From: Fibrobacter sp.
GTDB taxonomy: Bacteria > Fibrobacterota > Fibrobacteria > Fibrobacterales > Fibrobacteraceae
Assembly: GCA_031271785.1 (NCBI GenBank)
Contig: JAISUZ010000037.1
Span: forward strand, 1 to 39,314
DNA: 39,314 nt
Direction: 5' to 3'
Positions 17,219 to 25,033 of this stretch are shown in pieces. The position numbers were made by a program, and so were the translations under genes. The notes under the pieces were generated by a model. That model made no database searches, was not told the origin of the DNA, and saw only the letters and a program-made list of their open reading frames with translations. How positions within the stretch are numbered: position 1 is the stretch's first letter; each line of letters opens with the position of its first letter.

Positions 17219-17482
17219 TTACTCCTTCGTATTCGCCCGGATATAAGCGGCCAGTGCATTGACCGAGGCAAAGTGTTTGCGCGTTTCGTCGTTTACGGTG
17301 GCAAAGCTCACATTAAAATTCTCTTTAATTGCAATCCCGAGTTCCAAAGCATCAATGGAATCCAATCCAAGTCCGTCACCAAAAAGCGGAGCATCGTCCA
17401 CGATATCTTCAGGTATTATCTCTTCCAAATCAAGCGCTCGAATCAAAACTTCTTTGATTCGCAAATTCAAATCATCCATCAT
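17219..17482 (-). CDS. apeE: Acyl carrier protein (ApeE)
   Basis: ACP of 86-87 residues, first gene of the leftward arm. The attachment site is LGLDSIDALELG with Ser42. Two consecutive ATG codons (17482 and 17479) are possible starts, preceded by TTGGAGTT. It differs from the second ACP in helix II and the C-terminus, suggesting distinct partners. Its start faces the divergent rightward arm across 105 bases. Confidence 0.88.
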   Translation of the reverse strand: MMDDLNLRIKEVLIRALDLEEIIPEDIVDDAPLFGDGLGLDSIDALELGIAIKENFNVSFATVNDETRKHFASVNALAAYIRANTKE

Positions 17483-17587
17483 AACTCCAATAACTTATTT
17501 GGGTATTCCCCACCGCAACAATTGACGGGGCGTAAAATATAGCTAATTTTAAACGATTATAAATATAAACTCTGTCAAGGAGCCCTT
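17483..17587. promoter_or_regulatory. Divergent promoter region of the APE locus
   Basis: The only gap of note between the two APE arms; both operons must start here. It is AT-rich. On the minus strand TATATT (17535-17540) is a candidate -10 for the 14-gene arm. On the plus strand TATAAA-type boxes at 17558-17569 are candidates for the four-gene arm, and a strong ribosome binding site (AAGGAG, 17577-17582) precedes the ATG at 17588. I could not assign convincing -35 boxes. No regulator gene is encoded in the locus. Confidence 0.5.
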
Positions 17588-18457
17588 ATGAAGGTTCGTT
17601 ACCTGATTTTAGCCATTGTCCTCTTATTCGGAAGCATTTACGCAGGACCCAAACCCCTTGCTATTCCGGATCATTTTGCCAAACCGGCAAAAAAACAGAC
17701 CGCGCTCCCCGGAAATTTTGAAATTATTATTGGGGAAAAGGTTCGTGCCCCCATTGATCAAAAGCGGTTTTTCTACTCCATCCTTCTCGCCGCGCAAAAC
17801 CTCGGGCTCCGGAGTCAAGTCACGTCTTCCAATACGATTGTTGTTAATTCTACAAACACCGCCGTCCGGGTTTCTTTCGGAGAAGACGAATACTGGTATG
17901 AATATGTGGACAGCCGGAATCTGAATGCAAACCCCAAAGAAAACCGGATGCCGGACAACTATATTCAATTCCTCGATACCCTCGAAACAAGCATTCAGGG
18001 AGTTTATACGTCGCCGGAATCCGCAACCATTCCGCAGCCGACACTCTCGCAACTAAAAGAACAACAAACCGCCGCCCCGGCCGCTTTTTCTCCGCCGCAA
18101 AGAAAAACGCAGGCGATGGCGCATAATTTTGAAGTCATTTCCGGAAAATTTCTCACGCCGCCTCTCAACGAAGAAAGTATGCGCTACGCCATTATCAAGG
18201 CCGCCCATACCCTTGGTTACCATCCGCTCCCGTCGGATAACCCGAACTCTATTGTGCTTTACAAAGCGAACGGCAGCAAGTGGTCGGTGAAAATCAAAGT
18301 CGTTTTCTGGAAAGGCGATTACTGGTTTGAATATGTGGACAGTAACCGGCTTAAAGCCGATCCGTTCCGCAACCGGATCCACCGGAATTACTATGAATGG
18401 ATCCGGGATTTGGATTCAAAAATTACCTCCTATTATAAATCACACTATTCCCGCTAA
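17588..18457 (+). CDS. Exported protein with two tandem homologous domains, APE-associated, function unknown
   Basis: 289 residues with a Sec signal peptide (MKVRYLILAIVLLFGSIYAG, cleaved near residue 19). The mature part is two copies of one domain of about 95-110 residues (about 42-140 and 174-285) joined by a Pro/Gln-rich linker. Each copy begins NFE(I/V)I(I/S)G, continues with ALLHAA-type helix positions (ILLAAQNLGL versus IIKAAHTLGY), and ends W(Y/F)EYVDS.(N/R)L(N/K)A(N/D)P..NR. I do not recognise the family. Its position before the methyltransferase corresponds to the place of the small exported ApeA in other loci, so a duplicated ApeA-like role is an inference only. Confidence 0.8.
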   Translation: MKVRYLILAIVLLFGSIYAGPKPLAIPDHFAKPAKKQTALPGNFEIIIGEKVRAPIDQKRFFYSILLAAQNLGLRSQVTSSNTIVVNSTNTAVRVSFGEDEYWYEYVDSRNLNANPKENRMPDNYIQFLDTLETSIQGVYTSPESATIPQPTLSQLKEQQTAAPAAFSPPQRKTQAMAHNFEVISGKFLTPPLNEESMRYAIIKAAHTLGYHPLPSDNPNSIVLYKANGSKWSVKIKVVFWKGDYWFEYVDSNRLKADPFRNRIHRNYYEWIRDLDSKITSYYKSHYSR

Positions 18458-18463
18458 GCCTTT

Positions 18464-19552
18464 ATGTTTCCTTTTTACACCCAAGACAAAATCCGCGCGA
18501 TTGATGCGAAGTTTGAAGCACAGCGCATCGCTTTCGCACCTCTTTCGTTTCAAGCCGCCATCGCGCTCCGCGACCTCGGTATTCTCGCAGAAGTGAGCGC
18601 AAACAAAGACGGCGTCACCACGTCTGCCCTCGCCGAAAAGCTTTCGCTCTCCCTCTACGGTGTGGGCGTTCTCGCGGAAATGGGACTCGGCATGGGAGTC
18701 TTAAAACTCGCGCCCGGTTCTTCCGAAGAAGATTTGAAATACACGCTCGGAAAAACAGGTTACTTTCTCTTAAAAGACGAAATGACTCTCGTAAACATGA
18801 ACTTTTCTCAAGACGTGTGTTATGAAGGCGCGAAAGCCTTAACGGAATCGGTGAAAAACGGAAAGCCCGAAGGATTAAAATTTTTCGGAACATGGAAAAC
18901 GGTGTATGAGGCCCTTTCGCAACTCCCGCCGCCCGTTCAAAAAAGCTGGTTCGAGTTCGATCATTTTTATTCCGACCTCGCGTTTCCCGAAGCCCTGCCT
19001 GTGGTTTTCCGGAAAAAATATAACACCCTTTTTGATATCGGCGGTAACACCGCCAAATGGTCGATCGCCTGCTGCAAGTACGACTCTCAGGTGAAAGTCA
19101 CCATTATCGATTTACCCGGACAAACTGCCGTCGCCGAAAAAAACATTGCCGAAGCAGGCTTTTCCGACCGGATTTCCACTCACGCCACAAACGTTCTCGA
19201 CAAGGAATCAAAATTTCCGCAAGGCGCGGAAGCCGTTTGGATGAGTCAATTTCTGGATTGTTTTTCGCTTGAAGAAATCACACGGATCGTCTCCAAAGTC
19301 CGCGAAAGCATTACGAATGAAACCGATGTTTTTGTTCTCGAACCGCTTTGGGATATGCAGCGTTTTGAAGCCGCGTCTTATTCTCTGCAAGCCACTTCGC
19401 TTTACTTTACCTGTATCGCCAACGGCAACTCGAAAATGTACCGTTTTAAAGAACTCACGAACGCGATTGAAGCAGGCGGTTTTGAACTGAAAGAAGCAAA
19501 CCATAATCTCGGCATCAACAGTTATTCCCTCTTGCGTTTTCAGAAAAAATGA
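18464..19552 (+). CDS. apeB: SAM-dependent O-methyltransferase (ApeB)
   Basis: 362-residue small-molecule methyltransferase of the plant O-MT/hydroxyneurosporene type: an N-terminal winged-helix dimerisation domain (about 1-110), then a Rossmann domain with motif I LFDIGGNTAKWS (189-200). The acidic adenosine-binding residue falls in VTIIDLPGQ. It would methylate a phenolic hydroxyl of the aryl head group. It starts six bases after the duplicated-domain gene without an obvious Shine-Dalgarno and overlaps the next gene as ATGA. Confidence 0.85.
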   Translation: MFPFYTQDKIRAIDAKFEAQRIAFAPLSFQAAIALRDLGILAEVSANKDGVTTSALAEKLSLSLYGVGVLAEMGLGMGVLKLAPGSSEEDLKYTLGKTGYFLLKDEMTLVNMNFSQDVCYEGAKALTESVKNGKPEGLKFFGTWKTVYEALSQLPPPVQKSWFEFDHFYSDLAFPEALPVVFRKKYNTLFDIGGNTAKWSIACCKYDSQVKVTIIDLPGQTAVAEKNIAEAGFSDRISTHATNVLDKESKFPQGAEAVWMSQFLDCFSLEEITRIVSKVRESITNETDVFVLEPLWDMQRFEAASYSLQATSLYFTCIANGNSKMYRFKELTNAIEAGGFELKEANHNLGINSYSLLRFQKK

Positions 19553-20139
19553 CAACCGATATTTTTATTAACGCCCGGTGTACCTGGAGCCCTTCCGCAG
19601 AAAGTAACGCGCCGGCACTCCCGTGGGTACCCGTGTTATTCAAACGCCGCCTCAGCACTCTTTCCCGCATGGTGATTCACGCGGTTCACGCGGTTTCGGA
19701 CAACCGCCCGCCCGTAAAAATCACGTTTTCTTCCGTTTACGGAGAAGTTTCGCAGCAATGGAAAATCGCTAAAAAGATTATCGAAACCGGAGAAGTTTCC
19801 CCGGCTCATTTTAGTTTATCCGTCTTCAACACGCCGGCAGCGCTTTCCACCATCTTAGAAAAGAATACCACCGGTTATGCCGCCGTATTTTCAGGGGCAC
19901 AAGCTTTTGAAACCGGACTTCAAGACGCCATCGCCGATCTCGAAACCTCCGGAGAATCCGAACGCATTTATGTTTACGCCGACGAAATACTCCCGGAAGA
20001 TTATCAGAAGCTGACAAAATCCGAAACCCCTTCCTTTGTTCTCGCTCTCCGGCTTTCTAAAACCAAATCACCCGAAAGTATTCCCTGCCCGCGTCAAAAA
20101 ATGCCGGCGCTTTCTTTTTTAAAGAGTATCCTTCTTTGA
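19549..20139 (+). CDS. apeC: Short beta-ketoacyl synthase N-terminal-like protein (ApeC, chain-length-factor-like)
   Basis: 196 residues, about half a ketosynthase, with no Cys-His-His triad. The stretch KITFSSVYGEVSQQWKIAKK followed by HFSLSVFNTPAALSTI is characteristic of the ketoacyl-synthase-like proteins found in APE loci. In Xenorhabdus the ApeC equivalent is described as a chain-length-factor-like partner of a true ketosynthase; that role is assumed here. ATGA overlap with the methyltransferase and TTGA overlap with the next gene. Confidence 0.8.
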   Translation: MTTDIFINARCTWSPSAESNAPALPWVPVLFKRRLSTLSRMVIHAVHAVSDNRPPVKITFSSVYGEVSQQWKIAKKIIETGEVSPAHFSLSVFNTPAALSTILEKNTTGYAAVFSGAQAFETGLQDAIADLETSGESERIYVYADEILPEDYQKLTKSETPSFVLALRLSKTKSPESIPCPRQKMPALSFLKSILL

Positions 20140-20945
20140 AAAAACTAACAGTTAAAATTCTTTATTATTACCGGATTTTCGGCAAGCTGATTTGTTTTTT
20201 TATTTTCGGCGTCGGGAGTTTTTTTCTCGCTTCAATCTTTTTTCCGGTTATCATTGCGCTTACGCTTTTATCCCCGCGGCTTTTTCAAAAAACAGCGCGG
20301 CGTACCGTTTCTTTTACATTCTCTATTTTTATCAAAATGATGATTCTGCTCCGCCTCGTGACATTCAAAGTACACCACCGCGAACGTTTAAACGATATCC
20401 GGGCCAAGATTATTATTGCCAATCACCCATCGCTTCTCGATGTGGTGATGCTCATTTCCCTGATTCCGAATGCCGACTGTCTCGTAAAGTCTTCCCTCGG
20501 CGGAGCCAATATTTTGCGCGGGATTGTGCGCCGGCTTTATATTCCGAACTCTCTGAATTTTCAAGACGTGATTGAGGGCTGCATTCATTCTCTGAATCAG
20601 GGAAACTGCTTTATTATTTTCCCGGAAGGAACGCGTACGCGCCCCGGCAAACCGTTTGATCTGAAAAAAGGCGCGGCACGCATTGCACTTGCCGCCGAAA
20701 AAGATATTATCCCGATTTACTTCGGCGGTAATGAAAAAATCGGGTTACGGAAATTCGATAAACTGCTTTCGTTCCACCCAACGGAACGCTATCATTATAT
20801 TTTGTCCGTACTCGAACCGGTTTCTATTGCGGCTTATGAAGATATTCCCGCTCACAAAGCCGCCGCACTCCTCACCGACCAATTTGAAGAAATCTTTACC
20901 CGCGAACGGGAAAAGGAACGCGCTCAAAGCAAAAATGCGGAATAA
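20136..20945 (+). CDS. apeD: PlsC-type 1-acyl-glycerol-phosphate acyltransferase-like protein (ApeD)
   Basis: 269-residue membrane acyltransferase. The start is TTG at 20136-20138, forming a TTGA overlap with apeC; no ATG fits. A long hydrophobic segment lies at about 18-47. The PlsC motifs are intact: ANHPSLLD with His97 and Asp102, and FPEGTRTRPG (161-170). In APE loci this enzyme is thought to attach an acyl chain or help build the lipid anchor. Last gene of the rightward arm, followed by a bidirectional terminator. Confidence 0.87.
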   Translation: MKKLTVKILYYYRIFGKLICFFIFGVGSFFLASIFFPVIIALTLLSPRLFQKTARRTVSFTFSIFIKMMILLRLVTFKVHHRERLNDIRAKIIIANHPSLLDVVMLISLIPNADCLVKSSLGGANILRGIVRRLYIPNSLNFQDVIEGCIHSLNQGNCFIIFPEGTRTRPGKPFDLKKGAARIALAAEKDIIPIYFGGNEKIGLRKFDKLLSFHPTERYHYILSVLEPVSIAAYEDIPAHKAAALLTDQFEEIFTREREKERAQSKNAE

Positions 20946-20973
20946 AACTTGTTTTAATAAAAAGCGCCAATAA

Positions 20974-21001
20974 AAAACACTCCGGTTTCCCGAAGTGTTT
21001 T
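20974..21001. terminator. Bidirectional intrinsic terminator between apeD and thrS
   Basis: A hairpin with AAAACACT / AGTGTTTT arms, one mismatch and a further CGG/CCG stem around a TTTC loop. A-rich sequence on the left and T-rich on the right give a U-run in either direction. It sits 28 bases after apeD and 22 bases beyond the thrS stop. Confidence 0.75.
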
Positions 21002-21022
21002 AAATATCCGGTTTCAAAAAAT

Positions 21023-22960
21023 TCAATTCACGGCAGCGCACGCCTCTTTGACCTGCGCAATGAATTCCTGAATACTCATTTGACCGAGATCGCCCGCTTT
21101 GCGTTTGCGGACGGCGACAAGCCCTTGTTCCCGTTCTTTCTCGCCCACAACCAAAAGATAAGGAACTTTCTGCTGTTCGCCCTGACGAATTTTGTAACCT
21201 ACTTTTTCGTTGGAGTCATCGACTTCTACGCGGATGCCGGCCGCAAGCAAAGCGGCTTTTAATTCCTGCGCGTAATCGACAAATTTTTCGGAAAGCGGCA
21301 AAATGCGAGCCTGTACCGGCGAAAGCCATAACGGAAAATCGCCGGTAAATTCTTCAATCAAAATTCCGAGGAACCGTTCAATGGAACCTACGGCCGCGCG
21401 GTGCAGCATCACCGGCGTGTGTTTCTGATTGTCCTTCCCCACATATTCCGCGCCGAGCCGGGAAGGCATATTGAAGTCCACCTGAATGGTACCGCATTGC
21501 CAGTCGCGCCCGAGGCTGTCTTTCAAAACAAATTCGAGTTTCGGCCCGTAGAAAGCGCCTTCACCGGGGTTCAAAACGTAGCTCAGTCCAGCGAGTTTCG
21601 TTGCCGATTCGAGAGCCGCTTCCGCTTTGTCCCAAAGAGCATCATCACCAACGCGTTTTTCGGGGCGGGTTGAAAACTTCACCAGCACTTGATTAAAACC
21701 AAAATCCGAATAAATTTCCTTCACGAGTTCGCAGAAATCCGCGACTTCGGACGCGATTTGATCTTCCGTGCAGAAGATGTGCGCGTCATCCTGTACGAAT
21801 CCGCGCACCCGCATGAGCCCGTGCATGGTGCCCGCCGGTTCGTAACGGTGGCATTTTCCGAACTCCGCAAGGCGCAGCGGCAAATCGCGCCAAGATTTTA
21901 AACCCTGATTGAAAATTTGAACATGGCAGGGGCAATTCATTGGCTTAATAGCCATTTCTTTATCGCCCGCCATGGTTTTAAACATATTTTCTTCGTATTT
22001 CTCGGCATGCCCGGATTTAATCCAAAGAGATTTATCCACAATTTCGGGCGTTAAAACTTCACGGTAATCGCGGCGCTGAAGTTTCCGGCGGATATAATCT
22101 TTCAGCGCATTGACCATCACGGTACCTTTCGGGTGCCAGAATACCATTCCCGGAGAATGATCTTCCATGTGATAAAGTCCCATTTCTTTTCCGATCCGGC
22201 GGTGATCGCGTTTTTCGGCTTCTTCCAAAAAGTGAAGGTAAGCATCAAGCCCCGCTTTATCCGCAAAGCAAGTACCGTGAATCCGGGTGAGCTGATCGCT
22301 GTTTTGATCGCCGTGCCAATACGCGCCTGCGAGAGAAAGAATCTTAAACGCTTTCAATTTTCCGGTACTCGGCACATGAGGCCCGGCGCATAAATCTTCC
22401 CAATTCCCGCCCGGTTTTCCCGTGACATAAAAACTGAGGATGCCGTTATTCCCCTCGCGTTCGAGAGCGCGCTTCGCGTTATCATATTTATACTTGTCGT
22501 TTTTCGTGCGGGCGAGCCCTTCTTCGGCAGGAAATTCCACACGAACAAACGGGCGGTCTTCCTTAATAATTTCTTTCATCCGGTTTTCGATTTTTTCAAA
22601 ATCATCAATCGAAATCGGTACCGGCGTTTTCATATCGTAATAGAATCCCTTTTCCACCGCCGGACCGTAGGCGAGTTCCGTTCCCGGAAACAAATCGCAT
22701 ACCGCTTCGGCGAGTACATGGGCGCAAGAGTGGCGCAATACAAAAAGAGCGTCGGCATCTTCATTGGAAGGCGTGATAATACGAAAACGGCCGTTTTTCG
22801 TGAGGGGGCGGGAAAGATCTAAAATTTGATCGTCCAGTTTTACGGCAAGCGCTTTGCGGGCGAGCCCCTCCGAAATACTTTTTGCAATTTCCAGTCCGGT
22901 GATTCCCGCGCTTTCGTGACGAATGGAGCCATCGGGAAGAGTTAAGCTGATTTCTGACAT
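21023..22960 (-). CDS. thrS: Threonyl-tRNA synthetase
   Basis: Charges tRNA-Thr in the cytoplasm. At 645 residues it is full length. The order of domains is TGS (about 1-62), the second additional (editing) domain with HSCAHVLAEAV, the class II catalytic core with MNCPCHVQIFNQG (zinc site) and motif 2 CHRYEPAGTMHGLMRVRGF, then a C-terminal anticodon-binding domain with KVGYKIRQGEQQKVPY. A ribosome binding site AAAGGA precedes the ATG. It converges on the APE rightward arm and shares the terminator. Confidence 0.97.
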   Translation of the reverse strand: MSEISLTLPDGSIRHESAGITGLEIAKSISEGLARKALAVKLDDQILDLSRPLTKNGRFRIITPSNEDADALFVLRHSCAHVLAEAVCDLFPGTELAYGPAVEKGFYYDMKTPVPISIDDFEKIENRMKEIIKEDRPFVRVEFPAEEGLARTKNDKYKYDNAKRALEREGNNGILSFYVTGKPGGNWEDLCAGPHVPSTGKLKAFKILSLAGAYWHGDQNSDQLTRIHGTCFADKAGLDAYLHFLEEAEKRDHRRIGKEMGLYHMEDHSPGMVFWHPKGTVMVNALKDYIRRKLQRRDYREVLTPEIVDKSLWIKSGHAEKYEENMFKTMAGDKEMAIKPMNCPCHVQIFNQGLKSWRDLPLRLAEFGKCHRYEPAGTMHGLMRVRGFVQDDAHIFCTEDQIASEVADFCELVKEIYSDFGFNQVLVKFSTRPEKRVGDDALWDKAEAALESATKLAGLSYVLNPGEGAFYGPKLEFVLKDSLGRDWQCGTIQVDFNMPSRLGAEYVGKDNQKHTPVMLHRAAVGSIERFLGILIEEFTGDFPLWLSPVQARILPLSEKFVDYAQELKAALLAAGIRVEVDDSNEKVGYKIRQGEQQKVPYLLVVGEKEREQGLVAVRKRKAGDLGQMSIQEFIAQVKEACAAVN

Positions 22961-23026
22961 ATTTTTCCTTTACCCTGGAAATACGACATCCAGCGGTGAA
23001 GCAAATGTAGTAATATGAACGGAAAA

Positions 23027-23044
23027 GGCGGCTTAAAAGCCGCC
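23027..23044 (-). terminator. Intrinsic terminator of lipoprotein gene 1
   Basis: GGCGGCTT..AAGCCGCC hairpin 25 bases beyond the stop at 23069; on the minus strand it is followed by TTTTCC. The same stem is found after all five paralogues. Confidence 0.75.
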
Positions 23045-23068
23045 CGGATTCAGGTTACATTCAAAAAT

Positions 23069-23806
23069 TTACTGCTGTTTGATAAAAGAGGTTCCGCTCA
23101 AAGTTAATGTATCGCCGTTAAAAATATAAGAAAAGAAATGAGGAATCAAAAAGGCATTAAGACTTGTTTCAATGGGATTGAGTATGGAATCAATCTGAGA
23201 GGAATCCTTCCCCTGAAGAGTCAGTTGTGTCTTGAGAGTATCCAAAACCCTTGCAACACTGTACCAAGACGCAGTATCAAGCCCCGTTCCGGTAGGAAGA
23301 TTCGCAAAACTGTGTACATAGGCGCCATATACCTGATTAAAAAGCAACGTTACCGTATCCTCGGTTGCCGAATAAGTTCCTATCACCATAGGATATCCTC
23401 CGCTGACTGTGAGTTCAACGACAGCATTGTTATCGAATGTCAATTCTTCAATATCATTCCCCCCGCTGAAATAGACCCAGGTTCCGACAAAGGGACCAAC
23501 AGCAATCGAGCTACTGGAGCTCTCGGCTACCGAACTGCTCGAACTCGCCGCCTCGGAACTACTGGAACTTTCGGTTATGGAACTGCTCGAACCCGCCGCA
23601 TCGGAGCTGCTGGAATTTGCCGTACCGGAACTGCTCGAACTTGAAGCTACGGAACTGGAACTTACCGTTTCCGTACTGCTCGAACTCTCATCAACATCAA
23701 TAATTACGCCGTCGCTTAGCCCGCCGCCCGAATCATTACAACTGATCATGGCTACGCCGAAAAGAAGCGAAACCATTAACAAACCGAATCGAAATACTTT
23801 AGACAT
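23069..23806 (-). CDS. Poly-serine-linker lipoprotein, paralogue 1
   Basis: 245 residues. Lipoprotein signal with lipobox AMISC, lipidation at Cys23. A serine-rich flexible linker spans about 41-100, built from SSSS blocks separated by 2-5 other residues. The C-terminal domain (about 104-245) begins VGTWVYFSG and contains a GTYSATEDTVTL strand pair like its neighbours. Unlike the others it ends in KQQ and not TRK. The leader CAAGGAGTCCCT before the ATG is shared with the other copies. Likely anchored in a membrane with the domain held away by the linker; function unknown. Confidence 0.85.
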   Translation of the reverse strand: MSKVFRFGLLMVSLLFGVAMISCNDSGGGLSDGVIIDVDESSSSTETVSSSSVASSSSSSGTANSSSSDAAGSSSSITESSSSSEAASSSSSVAESSSSSIAVGPFVGTWVYFSGGNDIEELTFDNNAVVELTVSGGYPMVIGTYSATEDTVTLLFNQVYGAYVHSFANLPTGTGLDTASWYSVARVLDTLKTQLTLQGKDSSQIDSILNPIETSLNAFLIPHFFSYIFNGDTLTLSGTSFIKQQ

Positions 23807-23826
23807 AGGGACTCCTTGTGTTTAAA

Positions 23827-23856
23827 GCGGTAAAATTCATTACCGCAGTGAGTATA
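23827..23856 (-). promoter_or_regulatory. Promoter and 5' palindrome of lipoprotein gene 1
   Basis: On the minus strand a TATACT -10 box (23856-23851) is followed by the palindrome GCGGTAA-N6-TTACCGC (23846-23827), which would begin at about the transcription start. Copies occur upstream of the next three paralogues. Confidence 0.55.
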
Positions 23857-23917
23857 ATTGAATTGTAGTTCAAAAATTAGAGTCCGGCAAGGCTAAAAAA
23901 CCTCGTTAAATACAAAA

Positions 23918-23936
23918 AGGCGGCTTAAAGCCGCCT
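23918..23936 (-). terminator. Intrinsic terminator of lipoprotein gene 2
   Basis: AGGCGGCTT / AAGCCGCCT hairpin; on the minus strand it is followed by TTTTTGTATT. It lies 24 bases past the stop at 23960. Confidence 0.8.
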
Positions 23937-23959
23937 GATTTCAGATTACATCCAAAAGT

Positions 23960-24883
23960 TTATTTGGTATAAACAACTGTAATAAGACCGCTTTGCAAAG
24001 TTAACGTATTGCCGCTAACAGTATAATTCCATACCTGAGCTGTGAAAAGAGAATCAATTAAATCCAACATAGGTTGAAGCAAATCACCCGCCAACGGTAT
24101 CCCCTGAATAACATTAGTAACCGTATCCACAAGACTGCTGAGGGTAAACCATGTTGCACCCAAAACAAGTTCAAGGGCAGGAAGGACAAGATCAAGAAGC
24201 CCACCTACCAGGCCAAAATCATAAGACTGTACCTTCTGTAAAAAAGCAAGTCCGTACATTTCCTCAATATTCAGAGTTAATACAAGGCCGCTCACCGAAT
24301 AAGTTCCTTGATAAGTAGGTACCGCATTGGTCGAGGTTGAAAAAGTGCTGTCACTGTTTAACGTAATGGCATCGCCATTAGTAGATGCCCAAGCTCCCGA
24401 AAGAAGAGCCGCAGCCAAACTGCTCGAGCTTGAAACGGCGGTACTGCTCGAACTGCGGGCGCTGCTGGAACTCGAAACGGCGGTGCTGCTCGAACTGCGG
24501 GCACTGCTGGAACTTGATACGGTTGTACTGCTCGAATTTGCACCACCTGTGCTACTGGAGCTTGCCGTACCGGAACTGCTGCTTGAGTTTACCGCAGAGG
24601 AACTACTGGAGCCTTCACCGGTACCGCTGCTGGAGCTCTCGGCCACCGAACTGCTCGAATTTGCACCGCTTGTGCTGCTGGAACTTGCCGTATTCGAACT
24701 ACTGGAGCCCGTAATGCTTGAACTGCTGGAATTATCGCCATCCGCGCTGCTTGAACCGGCTACGTCCGTGCTGCTCGAACTTTCGACATCCGCGCTATTG
24801 GTACTTCCGCCGCCACAACCCATAAAGGTAATTCCGAAAATAAGTGCCAACATAAATAAACCGAATCGAAATACATTAGACAT
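23960..24883 (-). CDS. Poly-serine-linker lipoprotein, paralogue 2
   Basis: 307 residues with lipobox TFMGC at Cys23. It has the longest linker of the set, about 35-155, including two and a half copies of a 14-residue unit (TAVSSSSSARSSSS) encoded by 42-bp DNA repeats at 24432-24515. The C-terminal domain (about 160-307) begins SGAWAST, contains YQGTYSVSGLVLTLN and ends VVYTK. The linker reads as LLEL repeats on the opposite strand, which is an artefact. Surface or periplasmic role unknown. Confidence 0.85.
   Translation of the reverse strand: MSNVFRFGLFMLALIFGITFMGCGGGSTNSADVESSSSTDVAGSSSADGDNSSSSSITGSSSSNTASSSSTSGANSSSSVAESSSSGTGEGSSSSSAVNSSSSSGTASSSSTGGANSSSTTVSSSSSARSSSSTAVSSSSSARSSSSTAVSSSSSLAAALLSGAWASTNGDAITLNSDSTFSTSTNAVPTYQGTYSVSGLVLTLNIEEMYGLAFLQKVQSYDFGLVGGLLDLVLPALELVLGATWFTLSSLVDTVTNVIQGIPLAGDLLQPMLDLIDSLFTAQVWNYTVSGNTLTLQSGLITVVYTK
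24432..24515. repeat. Two 42-bp tandem repeats encoding Ser-rich linker
   Basis: Two near-identical 42-base units (24432-24473 and 24474-24515), with a partial third continuing to about 24535. Each starts GAAACGGCGGT on the plus strand. They lie inside paralogue 2 and encode 14-residue serine-rich units. Confidence 0.75.
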
Positions 24884-24903
24884 AAGGACTCCTTGTATTT
24901 AAC

Positions 24904-24933
24904 GCGGTAAAATTCATTACCGCAATGAGTATA
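24904..24933 (-). promoter_or_regulatory. Promoter and 5' palindrome of lipoprotein gene 2
   Basis: TATACT (24933-24928 on the minus strand) followed by GCGGTAA-N6-TTACCGC (24923-24904), then CAAGGAGTCCTT before the ATG. The palindrome arms match those of gene 1 exactly. Confidence 0.55.
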
Positions 24934-24991
24934 ATTGAATTGTAGTTCAAAAATCAAAGCCCGGCAAGGCTAAAAAACCTCATTAAATGCA

Positions 24992-25016
24992 AAAAGGCGG
25001 CTAAAAACCGCCTTTT
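24992..25016 (-). terminator. Intrinsic terminator of lipoprotein gene 3
   Basis: AAAAGGCGG / CCGCCTTTT hairpin with a 7-base loop, 18 bases after the stop at 25034, with U-runs on both sides. Confidence 0.75.
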
Positions 25017-25033
25017 CGGAGCTGATAACCGGT

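Noticed and set aside
3752-20945. Flexirubin/dialkylresorcinol cluster
   Set aside because: No DarA/DarB-like proteins are present; every gene fits the simpler aryl polyene locus.
23500-24800. Regular short repeats resembling a CRISPR array
   Set aside because: The periodicity comes from serine-codon blocks in lipoprotein linkers. There are no conserved direct repeats with unique spacers and no cas genes.
24327-24902. Plus-strand frame of 191 codons rich in Leu-Leu-Glu-Leu
   Set aside because: It is the antisense of the serine linker of lipoprotein 2. The minus-strand frame has a signal peptide, lipobox and Shine-Dalgarno; this one has none.
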